A stretch of DNA of 64,000 nucleotides, taken from Thiohalophilus sp. (GTDB lineage Bacteria; Pseudomonadota; Gammaproteobacteria; UBA6429; Thiohalophilaceae). Position 1 is the stretch's first letter; each line of letters opens with the position of its first letter. The translations under genes were made by a program, and so were the position numbers. The notes under the pieces are model-generated. The model was given only the letters and a program-made list of their open reading frames with translations. It had not been told where the DNA came from and made no database searches. Positions 1-9,775 of this stretch are shown here, one piece after another. The stretch spans positions 2,232,001 to 2,296,000 of the forward strand of contig NZ_JAXHLN010000003.1 in the NCBI RefSeq assembly GCF_034522235.1, written 5' to 3'.

Positions 1-1685
1 GCGCTCTGGGTCTTGGGGAAGGCCATCACGTCGCGGATCGACTGGGCACCGACCATCAGCATCACCAGCCGGTCCAGACCAAAGGCCATGCCGCCGTGGG
101 GCGGACAGCCGTAATGCAGCGCATCCAGCAAAAAGCCGAATTTCTCCTGCGCCTCGGCCTGCCCGATACCCAGAGCAGAGAACACCTTGCGCTGGACTTC
201 CTCGCGATAGATACGCATGGACCCGCCGCCGATCTCGGTGCCGTTGAGCACCATGTCGAAGGCCCGCGAGCCGCAGTTGCCCGGATCCGATTCGAGCTTG
301 TCGAGATCGACCTCTGCAGGGGAGGTAAACGGGTGGTGCAGGGAATACCAGCGCCGGGTCCCCTCGTCCCACTCGAACATGGGAAAATCGACCACCCACA
401 GCGGCTGCCAGCCGTGCTCCAGAAGCCCCTTGTCGTGGCCCAGCTTGACCCGCAGGGCACCGAGCGCCTCGTTGACCACGCTGGCCTTGTCGGCGCCGAA
501 GAAGATCAGATCGCCGTTCCCGGCACCGGTGCGCTGCAATATGGCCTCGACGGCCTCATCCGGCAGGAATTTGAGGATCGGTGATTGCAGCCCTTCGCGG
601 CCTTTGTCCATGTCGTTGATCTTGATATAGGCCAGGCCGCGCGCGCCGTAGATGCCGACAAAATCGGTGTAATCGTCGATCTCCTTGCGAGTCAGCTCGC
701 CGCCTTTGGGCACCCGCAGGGCGACCACCCGGCCGGCCGGATCCTTCGCCGGGCCGCTGAAGACCTTGAACTCCACGCTCTGCATCACATCCGCCACATC
801 CACCAGCTCCAGCGGGATGCGCAGATCGGGCTTGTCCGAACCGAAACGGCGCATCGCCTCGGCCCAGGTCATGCGCGGGAAAGGATCGTGCAGCGGGATT
901 TCCAGCACATGGGCGAAGACGTGGCGCAGCATACCCTCCATCATCTGCATGATGGCCTCCTCGTCGAGGAACGAGGTCTCGATATCCAGCTGGGTAAATT
1001 CGGGCTGGCGATCGGCGCGCAGATCCTCATCGCGGAAGCAGCGGACAACCTGGTAATAGCGGTCCATGCCGGCAACCATTAGCAGCTGCTTGAACAGCTG
1101 CGGCGACTGCGGCAGGGCGAAAAAGGCGCCATCGTGGGTGCGACTCGGTACCAGGTAATCACGCGCCCCTTCCGGGGTCGCCCGGGTCAGCATGGGCGTC
1201 TCGATCTCGAGAAAGCCGTTGTCGTTCAGATAATTGCGAAACTCGGTGGTAATCTTCGAGCGCAGCTTCATGCGCTGTAGCATCTCGGGCCGGCGCAGAT
1301 CGACATAGCGATAGCGCAGGCGGTGCTCCTCGGAGACATCCTCATCATCGAGCTGGAATGGCGGAGTTTCCGAGTGATTGAGAATCTCCAGCTCCAGGCC
1401 CAGCAGCTCGATCTGCCCGGTCGGCATGTTGGCGTTCTCGGTCCCCTCGGGACGGCGGCGCACCCGACCGGTAACCCGCAGCACATACTCACTGCGCACC
1501 TTCTCTGCCAGCATGAAGGAGTCGGGCTTGTCGGGATCGTAGACCACCTGCAGCAGCCCTTCGCGGTCGCGCAGATCAATAAAAATCACCCCGCCGTGAT
1601 CGCGACGCCGGTGAACCCAGCCGCAGACGGTGACTTGTTGATCGATATGAGATTCGTTGATCTCGCCGCAGTAATGGCTACGCAT
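1..1685 (-). CDS. aspS: Aspartyl-tRNA synthetase, C-terminus cut by window edge
   Basis: Class II aminoacyl-tRNA synthetase that charges tRNA-Asp (or Asp/Asn) in the cytosol. Reading the minus strand from ATG at 1685 gives an N-terminal OB-fold anticodon-binding domain ([11 protein letters not shown] near residue 20) and class II motif 2 ([18 protein letters not shown] near residue 215). The frame stays open for 561 codons to the left edge; bacterial enzymes are near 590 residues, so about 30 residues are missing. It lies just downstream of fmdB on the same strand, a common gammaproteobacterial order. Whether it is discriminating or not cannot be judged here. Confidence 0.97.
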   Translation of the reverse strand, partial: MRSHYCGEINESHIDQQVTVCGWVHRRRDHGGVIFIDLRDREGLLQVVYDPDKPDSFMLAEKVRSEYVLRVTGRVRRRPEGTENANMPTGQIELLGLELEILNHSETPPFQLDDEDVSEEHRLRYRYVDLRRPEMLQRMKLRSKITTEFRNYLNDNGFLEIETPMLTRATPEGARDYLVPSRTHDGAFFALPQSPQLFKQLLMVAGMDRYYQVVRCFRDEDLRADRQPEFTQLDIETSFLDEEAIMQMMEGMLRHVFAHVLEIPLHDPFPRMTWAEAMRRFGSDKPDLRIPLELVDVADVMQSVEFKVFSGPAKDPAGRVVALRVPKGGELTRKEIDDYTDFVGIYGARGLAYIKINDMDKGREGLQSPILKFLPDEAVEAILQRTGAGNGDLIFFGADKASVVNEALGALRVKLGHDKGLLEHGWQPLWVVDFPMFEWDEGTRRWYSLHHPFTSPAEVDLDKLESDPGNCGSRAFDMVLNGTEIGGGSMRIYREEVQRKVFSALGIGQAEAQEKFGFLLDALHYGCPPHGGMAFGLDRLVMLMVGAQSIRDVMAFPKTQS

Positions 1686-1744
1686 GAGAATTCGGGGCCT
1701 TGTGCTTGGGACAAGGCGGGAATCTTACGGATTGGCGGGGGTCT

Positions 1745-1773
1745 GTGCAACCGGGGAATCACCCCGGTTGCAC
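1745..1773. terminator. Strong hairpin between fmdB and aspS
   Basis: A perfect 12-bp stem (GTGCAACCGGGG, 5-base loop, complementary arm) lies 27 bases past the fmdB stop and 60 bases before the aspS start. There is no T-run on either side, so it may be a processing or attenuating structure between the two co-oriented genes rather than a full intrinsic terminator. Confidence 0.5.
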
Positions 1774-1799
1774 GGGTTCGGGGCACAACCGGGCGGGTT

Positions 1800-2045
1800 T
1801 CAGGCGGTTTTCTTGCCTTCGCTGCTGCTTTTGCCACCCTCGCCGGCCAGATTCTTGCGATTGCCCGATTTGAAATCGGTTTCATACCAGCCTTTGCCCT
1901 TGAGCCGGAAACCGGAAGCGGAGATCAGTTTTTTCAGCGCCGGCTTGCCGCAGGCGGGGCACTCACTCAGTGGGGCATCACTCATTTTCTGGATCGCTTC
2001 CAGAACGTGATCGCATTGCTCACACTGGTATTCATAAATCGGCAT
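1800..2045 (-). CDS. FmdB-family zinc-ribbon protein
   Basis: Small regulatory-type protein of 81 residues of the FmdB/CxxC_CXXC_SSSS family. It begins MPIYEYQCEQC and has a four-cysteine zinc ribbon (C8, C11, C29, C32), then a conserved KLISASGFRLKGKGWYETDF segment and a Ser/Lys/Gly-rich tail. An in-frame upstream start exists at 2066, but MPIYEY at 2045 is the family start. Precedes aspS as in many gammaproteobacteria. The molecular function of the family is not established. Confidence 0.9.
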   Translation of the reverse strand: MPIYEYQCEQCDHVLEAIQKMSDAPLSECPACGKPALKKLISASGFRLKGKGWYETDFKSGNRKNLAGEGGKSSSEGKKTA

Positions 2046-2228
2046 GGGGCAGTTCCTCGTACGCAAGCGGATTAACGGACCAAAGTCAGGTTATTATATA
2101 ACCGGTTTGAGGCGGACACACCTGTTTAATTCAAAATAGGGCCGGATTTATCAAATTCAAGGCTCGACCGGGCAGTTGGGATTCGCCGCCCGGTGTGCCA
2201 CAATCCCTTTATTTCAAGCGGTTATAGC

Positions 2229-3794
2229 ATGACACAATCCCCTTCCCCGGACGACAACGACGACAAGGCCCGGCTCAAACTGCGTCGCGTGGCCATCGAC
2301 ACCTATCACGAAAACGTCGCCTACCTGCACCGCAATTGCGAACTCTACCGCGCCGAGGGCTTTCAGGCCCTGAGCAAGATCGTCATCCAGGCCAATGGCC
2401 GGCGCATCCACGCCGTGCTGAACGTGGTGGATGACGAGGCCATCGTCGGCACCGAGGAACTCGGCCTGGCCGAACAGGCCTTCGCCCAGCTGGACATGCA
2501 GCCGGGGGAGCCGGCCTGGGTGATCCATGCCGAGCCGGTCGAATCGATGGATGCGGTCCGTCGCAAGATTCGCGGTGAGCGGCTGTTGCGCGAGGATTAC
2601 CAGGACATCGCCAGTGACATCGCCGCCAGCCGCTATTCCAAGATGGAAATGGCCGCGTTTCTGGTGGCCTGCACCCAGTCGGGGCTGGATCGCGAGGAGA
2701 CGCTCTATCTGACCCGCGCCATGGCCGACACCGGCGAACATATGCACTGGGACGCTCCGCTGGTCACCGACAAACACTGCATCGGCGGCCTGCCCGGGAA
2801 CCGCACCACCATGCTGATCGTCCCGATCGTCGCCGCCCACGGCCTGCTGATGCCAAAAACGTCCAGCCGCGCCATCACCTCGCCGGCCGGCACCGCCGAC
2901 ACCATGTCGGTGCTGGCCAGGGTCGATCTCAGTCCGCGCAGCATGCACCAGGTGGTCAACAAAACCCGCGCCTGCCTGGCCTGGGGCGGCCGCGCGCATC
3001 TGGCCCCGGCCGACGACATCCTGATCTCGGTGGAACGGCCGCTGGGCATCGACTCCGAGGCGCAGATGGTCGCCTCCATCCTGTCCAAGAAACTGGCCGC
3101 CGGCGCCACGCATTTATTGATCGATATCCCGGTGGGCCCCACCGCCAAGGTGCGTCACATGAGTCAGGCGCTGCGCCTGCGCAAACTGTTCGAATACATC
3201 GGCGATCGCATCGGTATTCATCTGGAGGTGGTGATCAGCGACGGCAGCCAGCCCATCGGCTGCGGCATCGGCCCCATGCTCGAAGCCCGCGATGTCATGC
3301 AGGTGCTCGAAGGCGATTCGGATGCCCCCAGCGACCTGCGCCAGAAATCGCTGCGCCTGGCGGGCCGGATACTGGAATTCGACCCGGACGTGCGCGGCGG
3401 CCAGGGCTACGGCATCGCCCGTGACATCCTCGAGGACGGCCGTGCCCTGCGCAAGATGCAGGAAATCATCGTCGCCCAGGGCAAGATCGACTACGCCTTT
3501 ATTGCCGGCCCCCTGAATATCGAGATCAAAGCCGAGAAAGACGGTGTGGTCACCGACATCGACAATTTCCGACTGGCCAAAATCGCCAGCCTGGCCGGCG
3601 CGCCGATGGAGCGGGCCGCCGGGGTGGATCTGCTTAAAAAGCTGGGCGATCCAGTGACCCGGGGCGAGCCGCTGTATCGCATCCACGCCGCCTTCAGCGC
3701 CGACTTCAATTTCGCCCGCCATCTGGCCGAGCAGGACAGTGGCTACCGGATCGGTCACCCGGATGAGATCAGCCACACATACATGGAAATCTGA
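2229..3794 (+). CDS. AMP-phosphorylase-like / long-form thymidine phosphorylase family protein
   Basis: Nucleoside/nucleotide phosphorylase of 521 residues, longer than classical DeoA (about 440) because of an N-terminal extension of about 90 residues typical of the AMP-phosphorylase branch. The phosphate/substrate motif [17 protein letters not shown] (residues 210-226) and [14 protein letters not shown] are those of that branch rather than of DeoA. Expected reaction: phosphorolysis of a nucleoside 5'-monophosphate to base and ribose 1,5-bisphosphate, or of thymidine; the substrate is not decided by sequence. The start at 2229 is chosen over a GTG at 2193. Followed after 18 bases by a PRPP-synthase homologue, suggesting a joint role in ribose-phosphate metabolism (inference). 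Confidence 0.85.
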   Translation: MTQSPSPDDNDDKARLKLRRVAIDTYHENVAYLHRNCELYRAEGFQALSKIVIQANGRRIHAVLNVVDDEAIVGTEELGLAEQAFAQLDMQPGEPAWVIHAEPVESMDAVRRKIRGERLLREDYQDIASDIAASRYSKMEMAAFLVACTQSGLDREETLYLTRAMADTGEHMHWDAPLVTDKHCIGGLPGNRTTMLIVPIVAAHGLLMPKTSSRAITSPAGTADTMSVLARVDLSPRSMHQVVNKTRACLAWGGRAHLAPADDILISVERPLGIDSEAQMVASILSKKLAAGATHLLIDIPVGPTAKVRHMSQALRLRKLFEYIGDRIGIHLEVVISDGSQPIGCGIGPMLEARDVMQVLEGDSDAPSDLRQKSLRLAGRILEFDPDVRGGQGYGIARDILEDGRALRKMQEIIVAQGKIDYAFIAGPLNIEIKAEKDGVVTDIDNFRLAKIASLAGAPMERAAGVDLLKKLGDPVTRGEPLYRIHAAFSADFNFARHLAEQDSGYRIGHPDEISHTYMEI

Positions 3795-3812
3795 CCCGAT
3801 GGGGATCGACGT

Positions 3813-4694
3813 ATGACACTCGTCCTCGGTTTTCCCGACGAAGGGGCACCGGCGCAACGGCTGGCGGCGGCGTTGCAGCTCGATTATGCCACCATCGAGC
3901 TGCACCGTTTTCCCGATGGCGAAAGCCGCCTCACCCTGCCGCCGGCCCTGCCGCCGAGCGTGCTGCTGTATCGCAGTCTGGATCATCCCGATGCCAAACT
4001 CGTCGAGCTGCTACTGACAACCCGAACCGCCCGTCAGCTGGGCGCCGAACGGATTATCCTGGTCTGCCCCTATCTGTGTTACATGCGCCAGGACATGGCC
4101 TTTCATCCCGGCGAGGCCGTCAGTCAGCAAATCATCGGTCGTTTCCTGGCCGAGCTGGTGGACGGGGTGATCACCGTTGATGCCCATTTGCATCGCATTG
4201 CTCACCTGAATGAAGCGATACCCCTGCCCCAGGCCCGGAATCTCAGTGGTGCGCCACGGCTGGGGCAGTTTTTGTTGGAACAGACCCGTGACGCCCTGCT
4301 GCTCGGTCCGGACGAAGAGTCCCGCCAGTGGGTGGAACAGGTGGCCAGCGAAGGCGATTTTGAGTATGGCGTCGCCGACAAGGTGCGCCACGGCGATCGT
4401 CAGGTGGAGATTCGCCTGCCCGATCTGGATTACCGGCAGCGGCATGTGGTGCTGGTGGATGACATGATCAGCAGCGGCCACACCCTGGCGGAAACCGCCG
4501 GCCAGCTGTACCGCGCCGGGGCCGGCAAGGTCGACGCCCTGTGCACCCATGCCCTGTATGACCTTGAGGCAGCCCGGATGTTAAAACAGGCCGGGATTGA
4601 GACCATCTGGAGCTGCGACAGCGTCCAGCATCCGAGTAATGCGGTACAACTGGCTCCGCTACTGGCCGAGAGCTTCACGGAGATACTCAACTAG
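3813..4694 (+). CDS. Ribose-phosphate pyrophosphokinase family protein
   Basis: 293-residue homologue of PRPP synthetase. It keeps the ATP-contact segment (RQDMAFHPGEAVS), the DxHxH metal-site region (TVDAHLHRI), the flexible-loop Lys/Arg pair (K190, R192) and the PRPP-binding loop VDDMISSGHT at about 215-224. It is shorter and divergent from the housekeeping Prs (about 315), resembling archaeal forms. Four bases separate it from the DUF1614 gene, and it follows the AMP-phosphorylase-like gene, so the three probably form an operon. It is unlikely to be the main Prs; a specialised or salvage role is inference. Confidence 0.85.
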   Translation: MTLVLGFPDEGAPAQRLAAALQLDYATIELHRFPDGESRLTLPPALPPSVLLYRSLDHPDAKLVELLLTTRTARQLGAERIILVCPYLCYMRQDMAFHPGEAVSQQIIGRFLAELVDGVITVDAHLHRIAHLNEAIPLPQARNLSGAPRLGQFLLEQTRDALLLGPDEESRQWVEQVASEGDFEYGVADKVRHGDRQVEIRLPDLDYRQRHVVLVDDMISSGHTLAETAGQLYRAGAGKVDALCTHALYDLEAARMLKQAGIETIWSCDSVQHPSNAVQLAPLLAESFTEILN

Positions 4695-4697
4695 GTT

Positions 4698-5351
4698 ATG
4701 CGTTCCCCCGGCAATTATCTGCTGCTGTTTTTTGTCGCCCTGGTGGTGATCCTGTTCATCCAGATCCAGATCTTCTCGCTGGTATTGAGCAAGCTCGGGC
4801 TGTCCCCCCACTCGGCCGCGTTGTTATTGATCACCACCCTGCTGGGCAGCGCGGTCAATTTGCCACTGGCCAGGGTCAAAGCCGAGAAGCCGCCCGAACC
4901 GCCACCGCAACCGCCGGCTTACTGGCCGTTCAAACTGCCGCCGTTCACCGGTTATACCGTCATCGCCATCAACGTGGGCGGGGCCATGGTGCCGATCCTG
5001 TTCTCCCTCTATCTGTTTCTCAGCCAGCCGCTGCCGCTGCCAAGCGTCCTGCTGGCCATTGGTATCGTCAGCGCCATCAGTTACGGCTTCAGCCGGCCCG
5101 TTGCCGGGCTGGGCATCGGCATGCCGATCTTCATCGCGCCCCTGACCGCCGCCGTGGTTGCCCTGCTGCTCGCGCCGGAACACAGCCCGCCACTGGCCTA
5201 TATCTGCGGCACCCTGGGCGTGCTGATCGGCGCCGATCTGTTGCGACTCAAGGACATCCCCAAACTCGGCGCGCCCCTCGCCTCCATCGGCGGCGCGGGG
5301 ACCTTCGACGGAATATTTTTTACCGGCATCATCGCCGTGCTGCTGGCATAG
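4698..5351 (+). CDS. DUF1614 family membrane protein
   Basis: 217-residue integral membrane protein with about six or seven hydrophobic segments, a proline-rich cytoplasmic or periplasmic linker (PPEPPPQPPAYWPFKLPP, near residues 65-82) and a conserved C-terminus (GADLLRLKDIPKLGAPLASIGGAGTFDGIFF) characteristic of DUF1614. Function unknown. It starts 4 bases after the PRPP-synthase-like gene and is likely translated from the same transcript. Confidence 0.8.
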   Translation: MRSPGNYLLLFFVALVVILFIQIQIFSLVLSKLGLSPHSAALLLITTLLGSAVNLPLARVKAEKPPEPPPQPPAYWPFKLPPFTGYTVIAINVGGAMVPILFSLYLFLSQPLPLPSVLLAIGIVSAISYGFSRPVAGLGIGMPIFIAPLTAAVVALLLAPEHSPPLAYICGTLGVLIGADLLRLKDIPKLGAPLASIGGAGTFDGIFFTGIIAVLLA

Positions 5352-5360
5352 AGAGGAAAA

Positions 5361-5456
5361 AATTTTGAATTTTAAATGTTGAATTTTGAATGGTATGTGA
5401 TGCCGAAACTTAAAATTCAACATTCAACATTATATTTTTTTGCCTCTGCGTTAGAG
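5361..5456. repeat. Palindromic repeat family A, copy 1, with family B remnant
   Basis: Left arm 5361-5390 and right arm 5411-5437 are inverted copies made of AT-rich 7-mers (ATTCAAA / ATTCAAC). The right arm is followed by TGCCTCTGCGTTAGAG (5441-5456), a piece of a family B arm, so this is probably an A element lying in a decayed B element. It sits between DUF1614 and the SDR gene. Confidence 0.85.
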
Positions 5457-5488
5457 TTCTTTTTCATAAAGTGATGCGGCGTTAGATT

Positions 5489-6322
5489 ATGAATACGAAC
5501 AATAAAAGCGTTCTGATTACCGGCTGTTCGTCCGGCATAGGCCTGTGCGTGGCGCGGGGATTAAAACAACGCGGTTACCGGGTGTTTGCCACGGCGCGTC
5601 GACAGGAAGACGTCGAGCGTCTCAATAACGAAGGACTGGAGTCACTGCGGCTGGATCTGGATGATTCGGATTCGATTAATGTCGCGGTAGATGAAGTCCT
5701 GGAGCGCACCGGCGGCTCGTTGTATGCCCTGTTCAATAACGGCGCTTACGGTCAGGCCGGGGCGGTGGAAGATCTGCGCCGTGATGTTCTGCGTCGACAG
5801 TTTGAGACCAATCTGTTTGGCTGGCATGAACTGACCTGCCGGATCCTGCCCATCATGCGCCAACAGGGCTACGGGCGGATTATTCAAAACAGTTCCATCC
5901 TGGGACTGATCGCCCTGCCGTTTCGCGGCGCCTATAACGCCAGCAAGTATGCCCTGGAAGGCCTGTCCGACACCCTGCGCCTGGAACTGCGTGATACCGA
6001 CATTTATGTCTCACTCATCGAACCCGGCCCGATCGAAAGTCGCTTTCGCGCCAACTCCTTCGTTGCCTATCAGCAGAACATCGACCGCGACAGCAGTCCA
6101 TTCCGGGATCATTACCTGGCCATGGAACAACGCCTGCAAAAAGCAGGGCCCGCGGTGCCCTTCACCCTGCCACCGGAGGCGGTCTTGAAACGCGCCATCC
6201 ACGCCCTGGAAAGCCCCCGCCCCAGACCGCGCTATTACGTCACCTTCCCCACTTACCTGTTCGGCACCCTCAAGCGTTTTCTATCTACCCGACTCATGGA
6301 CAAACTGCTCTCAAGAGTTTAG
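5489..6322 (+). CDS. Short-chain dehydrogenase/reductase
   Basis: Classical SDR oxidoreductase of 277 residues. The NAD(P)-binding motif TGCSSGIG is at 11-18, the structural NNG motif (FNNGAYG) near 87, the active-site Ser in NSS near 136 and the catalytic YNASK at 149-153. An ARR after beta-strand 2 suggests NADP(H) preference. Closest in layout to the SDRs annotated as retinol or sterol-type dehydrogenases; the substrate is unknown. A single gene flanked on both sides by palindromic repeats. Confidence 0.88.
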   Translation: MNTNNKSVLITGCSSGIGLCVARGLKQRGYRVFATARRQEDVERLNNEGLESLRLDLDDSDSINVAVDEVLERTGGSLYALFNNGAYGQAGAVEDLRRDVLRRQFETNLFGWHELTCRILPIMRQQGYGRIIQNSSILGLIALPFRGAYNASKYALEGLSDTLRLELRDTDIYVSLIEPGPIESRFRANSFVAYQQNIDRDSSPFRDHYLAMEQRLQKAGPAVPFTLPPEAVLKRAIHALESPRPRPRYYVTFPTYLFGTLKRFLSTRLMDKLLSRV

Positions 6323-6340
6323 GAATGAATCTATAATTTC

Positions 6341-6512
6341 ACCGCAGAGACGTTTATGCCCGTTGTTTGGGTGCAGAGGACGTAAAGATATAATTTTGAA
6401 TGTTGAATTTTAAATTTTGGATTGCGACGCGGCATCTAATTCAAAATTCAACATTTAAAATTCAAAATTATTTTCCTCCGCGTCTTTGCGTCCTCTGCGC
6501 CTCTGCGGTAAA
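6341..6512. repeat. Nested palindrome: family A copy 2 inside family B copy 2
   Basis: Outer arms of family B are at 6341-6387 (ACCGCAGAGACG... and GTGCAGAGGACGTAAAG) and 6475-6512 (CCTCTGCGCCTCTGCGG). Between them lies a complete family A palindrome with arms 6392-6419 and 6438-6470. This fills the convergent junction between the SDR and the ABC permease gene. Confidence 0.88.
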
Positions 6513-6525
6513 ACGCTTTTGTCAT

Positions 6526-7299
6526 TCAGGTCCGGATGCCGACGCCCTTGTTGAGCAGGTAGAGGCAGAACAGGTAGAGCGCCACGACGAAGCCGGTGAT
6601 GATCAGCAGGGCCACGCTGATTTCAATATCGGAGACACCCAGCATGCCGTAGCGCATGGCGTTAATCATGTAGAGGATCGGGTTGATCAGTGACGCGTTC
6701 TGCCAGAATTGCGGCAGCATGTCGATGGAATAGAAAATCCCGCCCAGATAGGTCAGCGGCGTCAGCACGAAGGTAGGGATGATGGAGATGTCATCGAAGC
6801 TTTTGGCATAGACGGCGTTGACGAAACCGCCCAGCGCGAACAACAGTGAGGTCATCAGCACCACATACAATGTCACCAGAAGGTGATGCAGTTGCGGCTC
6901 GGCGAAGATCAGGGAGACAGCCGCGACGGCCAGCCCCACTACCAGACCGCGTGCCATGCCACCGACGGCATAGCCAAGCACGATAAGATAATTGGGCATG
7001 GGCGAGATCAGCATCTCCTCCACGTGGCGCTGGAACTTGGCACCGTAGAACGAGGAGACCACGTTGGCGTAGGAGTTGTTGATGATCGCCATCAGAATGA
7101 TCCCGGGGACGATATATTCCATGTAGGTCAAACCGCCGATGTCCGACAACTGGGAACCGATCAGGTTACCGAAGATAATAAAATAGAGCCCGGTGGTAAT
7201 CGCCGCCGGCAATACCGTCTGGATCCAGATGCGGATAAAGCGCAGAAACTCCTTGGTGAGAATAGTGCTGAAGGCGACATATTGCTGCGACAACTTCAC
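6526..7299 (-). CDS. yadH: ABC-2 type transporter permease (YadH-like)
   Basis: 257-residue permease with about six transmembrane helices and the ABC-2 signature segment (TYLGGIFYSIDMLPQFWQ and NPILYMINAMRYG). Its start overlaps the stop of the ATP-binding subunit by 4 bases (ATGA at 7296-7299), so the two are translationally coupled and form an exporter. Homologous to E. coli YadH; the substrate is unknown. Confidence 0.9.
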   Translation of the reverse strand: MKLSQQYVAFSTILTKEFLRFIRIWIQTVLPAAITTGLYFIIFGNLIGSQLSDIGGLTYMEYIVPGIILMAIINNSYANVVSSFYGAKFQRHVEEMLISPMPNYLIVLGYAVGGMARGLVVGLAVAAVSLIFAEPQLHHLLVTLYVVLMTSLLFALGGFVNAVYAKSFDDISIIPTFVLTPLTYLGGIFYSIDMLPQFWQNASLINPILYMINAMRYGMLGVSDIEISVALLIITGFVVALYLFCLYLLNKGVGIRT

Positions 7300-8216
7300 G
7301 CGTTGTCCTCCTCGACCATGCGCACGAATAACTCTTCCAGGCGATTGGTCTTGTTACGCATGCTCAGCACGTGCAGCCCCTGGCGGCTCAATGCTTCGAA
7401 CAGCTGATTGAGACTCTGCACCTTGCTGATATCGACACTAAGTGTGCTCTTGTCGAGCATAGACAGATTATAACCTTCCGCCTGCGGCACCGTATCGATG
7501 GTCTCGCGCAGATCCAGCACAAAAGTTTCCACTTGCAGTTTCATCAGCAGCGCTTTCATCTCGGTATGCTCGACTGCTTCACCATGATTGGTGATGGCGA
7601 TATGCCGGCACAGCTGTTCGGCTTCTTCCAGGTAATGGGTGGTTAAAATAATCGTGGTGCCCTGGGCGTTGATCTTGCTGAGGAACTGCCACATGGAACG
7701 GCGGATCTCGATATCCACCCCGGCGGTCGGTTCATCGAGTATCAAAAGCTTTGGTTCATGCACCAGTGCGCGGGCGATCATCAGCCGGCGCTTCATCCCG
7801 CCCGAGAGCTCGCGCGCCATGGTATGCCGTTTGTCCCACAGCTCCAGCTGGCGCAGATAGATTTCCGCCCGCTCGTAGGCCAGCTTGCGCTCGATACCGT
7901 AATAACCCGCCTGGTTAACCACGATCTCCACCACCGGTTCAAACTGGTTGAAGTTGAATTCCTGCGGCACCAGTCCGATACAGCTTTTGGCCGCTTCCAG
8001 TTCGCGATCGATATCGTGGCCGAATACCTCCACCGTACCCGCCGTCTTGTTGATCAACGAACAGACAATTCCGATGATGGTCGACTTGCCCGCCCCGTTC
8101 GGCCCGAGCAGTGCAAAAAAATCCCCCTCGCGCACATCCAGATCGACCCCCTTGAGGGCCTGCACCCCGCCGCGATAGGTCTTGGTCAAACCTCTGATGG
8201 TCAGCGCGTTGGACAT
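7296..8216 (-). CDS. yadG: ABC transporter ATP-binding protein (YadG-like)
   Basis: 306-residue ATPase. Walker A GPNGAGKST at 38-46, Q-loop PQEF, signature LSGGM near 135, Walker B LLILDEP and switch His (TTHYLEEAEQ). It has the C-terminal extension of CcmA/drug-type ABC-2 exporters. First gene of a two-gene operon with the permease. The upstream intergenic region is filled by a repeat, so the promoter is not obvious. Confidence 0.92.
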   Translation of the reverse strand: MSNALTIRGLTKTYRGGVQALKGVDLDVREGDFFALLGPNGAGKSTIIGIVCSLINKTAGTVEVFGHDIDRELEAAKSCIGLVPQEFNFNQFEPVVEIVVNQAGYYGIERKLAYERAEIYLRQLELWDKRHTMARELSGGMKRRLMIARALVHEPKLLILDEPTAGVDIEIRRSMWQFLSKINAQGTTIILTTHYLEEAEQLCRHIAITNHGEAVEHTEMKALLMKLQVETFVLDLRETIDTVPQAEGYNLSMLDKSTLSVDISKVQSLNQLFEALSRQGLHVLSMRNKTNRLEELFVRMVEEDNA

Positions 8217-8320
8217 AAACTCACTAGAAAAACCGAACCGGCGGGTATTCTAGCAAAAGACATTCCATTGAATACATACAAGTACCCAATTCAGCGTAAT
8301 ACCCGGGATAAAAAATATTT

Positions 8321-8469
8321 TACCGCAGAGACGCAGAGCTTTATCTTTATAAAGTGATCTGAGTCGATACGAAACAACCAGAAATAGCCTTGTTATTAAC
8401 AATCTTTTCTTCGTGTCTTGGTGTCTTCGTGGTTAATATTTTCTTTGCGTTCTCTGCGTCTCTGCGGTG
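8321..8469. repeat. Family B copy 3 enclosing a half family C element
   Basis: Family B left arm at 8321-8339 (TTACCGCAGAGACGCAGAG) and right arm at 8441-8469 (GTTCTCTGCGTCTCTGCGG). Inside, at 8404-8436, is the right arm of family C (CTTCGTGTCTTGGTGTCTTC words). The matching C left arm is not recognisable. It lies between the ABC ATPase gene and the HD-GYP gene. Confidence 0.8.
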
Positions 8470-8474
8470 AGGCT

Positions 8475-9716
8475 TCAGATCAGCGATTCGTCCTGGATGA
8501 CGGCCGGCAGGTCGATGTCGCATTCGTCGTTGTGGAGGATTTTACGGATTTCGAGTTTCTGCTTGCCCTCGCGCCAGCGGGGATGAGCCAGGTTGATCAG
8601 CTTGGGTTTGACGTAGCGCTCGCCCTTGCTGTTAATAACCAGCAGCACAATGGGGCGCAGGCGACTTTTCTCACTGGCGGAGACCACGATACCGGTCTGG
8701 CCCATATTGAGCTGCACCATGCTGCCAATGGGATAGATGCCCAGGCATTTGATGAACTGCTCGACCAGCTCCTGCTCAAAGTCTTCGCTGATCCATTCGT
8801 ACATGTTTTTCAGCGCCTCATAGGGCGGCATGCCGTCGTGGTAACAACGATCACTGGTAATAGCGTCGTACACATCGACGATAGAGACGATCTTGGTCAT
8901 CTGGTTAACCTGATCCCCATTCAATCCGTGCGGATAGCCCTTGCCACTGACCCGTTCATGGTGATGCAGGACGATGTCGAGCGACTCCTGCGGAATATCC
9001 CCCTTGGGCACCAGCAGTTCGTGACCTTTTGGTGCATGAGTCTTGACGATCTCGAACTCTTCCGGCGTCAGTCGAGCAGGCTTGTTGAGTATCTCCAGTG
9101 GAATGCGCATTTTGCCGATATCGTGTAACAGCGCACCCAGCCCCATCAATTCCAGCTCTTCCTTATCCATCCCCAGATAACGGCCAAAGGTAACCGCCAG
9201 AATACAGGTGTTCATGCAATGGGTGACGGTATATTCATCACGATGTTTGAGATGCGACAGCCAGGCCATGGCATTGGGGCTGTGGGTAATGCTTTCGGTA
9301 ATTTCAGTAACCAGATGACGGGCCGTGTTGGTATCCAGGCTGTTTCCCAGGCGCACATCTTCCATCAGGGTTTCGATATAGGTTTTGGTCCGACCGTGGA
9401 TCGGCCGGGCTTCCTCTAACGCTTCCTGAAAATGTTTCTCCTCGCGTTCGGCTTCCTTTTCCGCCTCGAATTTCGACGGTGTGGCTACCGCCGGTGGCGG
9501 GCGGCTGGCCAGTGTTTGCAGCTCGGGGATCACCGACTCATGGGAACGTTCGGTATCGACATAAACATGGGTGCAACAACGATTGAGCTCGGCCAGCTCC
9601 TCTTCACCGGAAACCAGCACGCCCTCGAGTAAAAACGAGGTTTGTGACCAACCGCAATCCAGGTCGCTAACAAACATCCCCTCCTTGAGACTGCCGACAT
9701 CGAGTTTAACCTTCAT
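8475..9716 (-). CDS. HD-GYP domain cyclic-di-GMP phosphodiesterase, DUF3391 N-terminus
   Basis: 413-residue cytosolic protein. Residues 1-130 form the DUF3391 domain often found before HD-GYP modules, with an acidic helical linker near 82-105. Residues about 150-330 are the HD-GYP domain: HDIGK at 198-202 and HHHERVSGKGYP at 251-262, so the metal ligands and GYP motif are intact and c-di-GMP hydrolysis is expected. No receiver domain or membrane segment is seen. Monocistronic between repeats and purL. Confidence 0.92.
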   Translation of the reverse strand: MKVKLDVGSLKEGMFVSDLDCGWSQTSFLLEGVLVSGEEELAELNRCCTHVYVDTERSHESVIPELQTLASRPPPAVATPSKFEAEKEAEREEKHFQEALEEARPIHGRTKTYIETLMEDVRLGNSLDTNTARHLVTEITESITHSPNAMAWLSHLKHRDEYTVTHCMNTCILAVTFGRYLGMDKEELELMGLGALLHDIGKMRIPLEILNKPARLTPEEFEIVKTHAPKGHELLVPKGDIPQESLDIVLHHHERVSGKGYPHGLNGDQVNQMTKIVSIVDVYDAITSDRCYHDGMPPYEALKNMYEWISEDFEQELVEQFIKCLGIYPIGSMVQLNMGQTGIVVSASEKSRLRPIVLLVINSKGERYVKPKLINLAHPRWREGKQKLEIRKILHNDECDIDLPAVIQDESLI

Positions 9717-9775
9717 CGTTCGCCATACCCCGAAACAGTCTGCTCAGCATACAGGCATGAGTCTGTCGCAATGTA

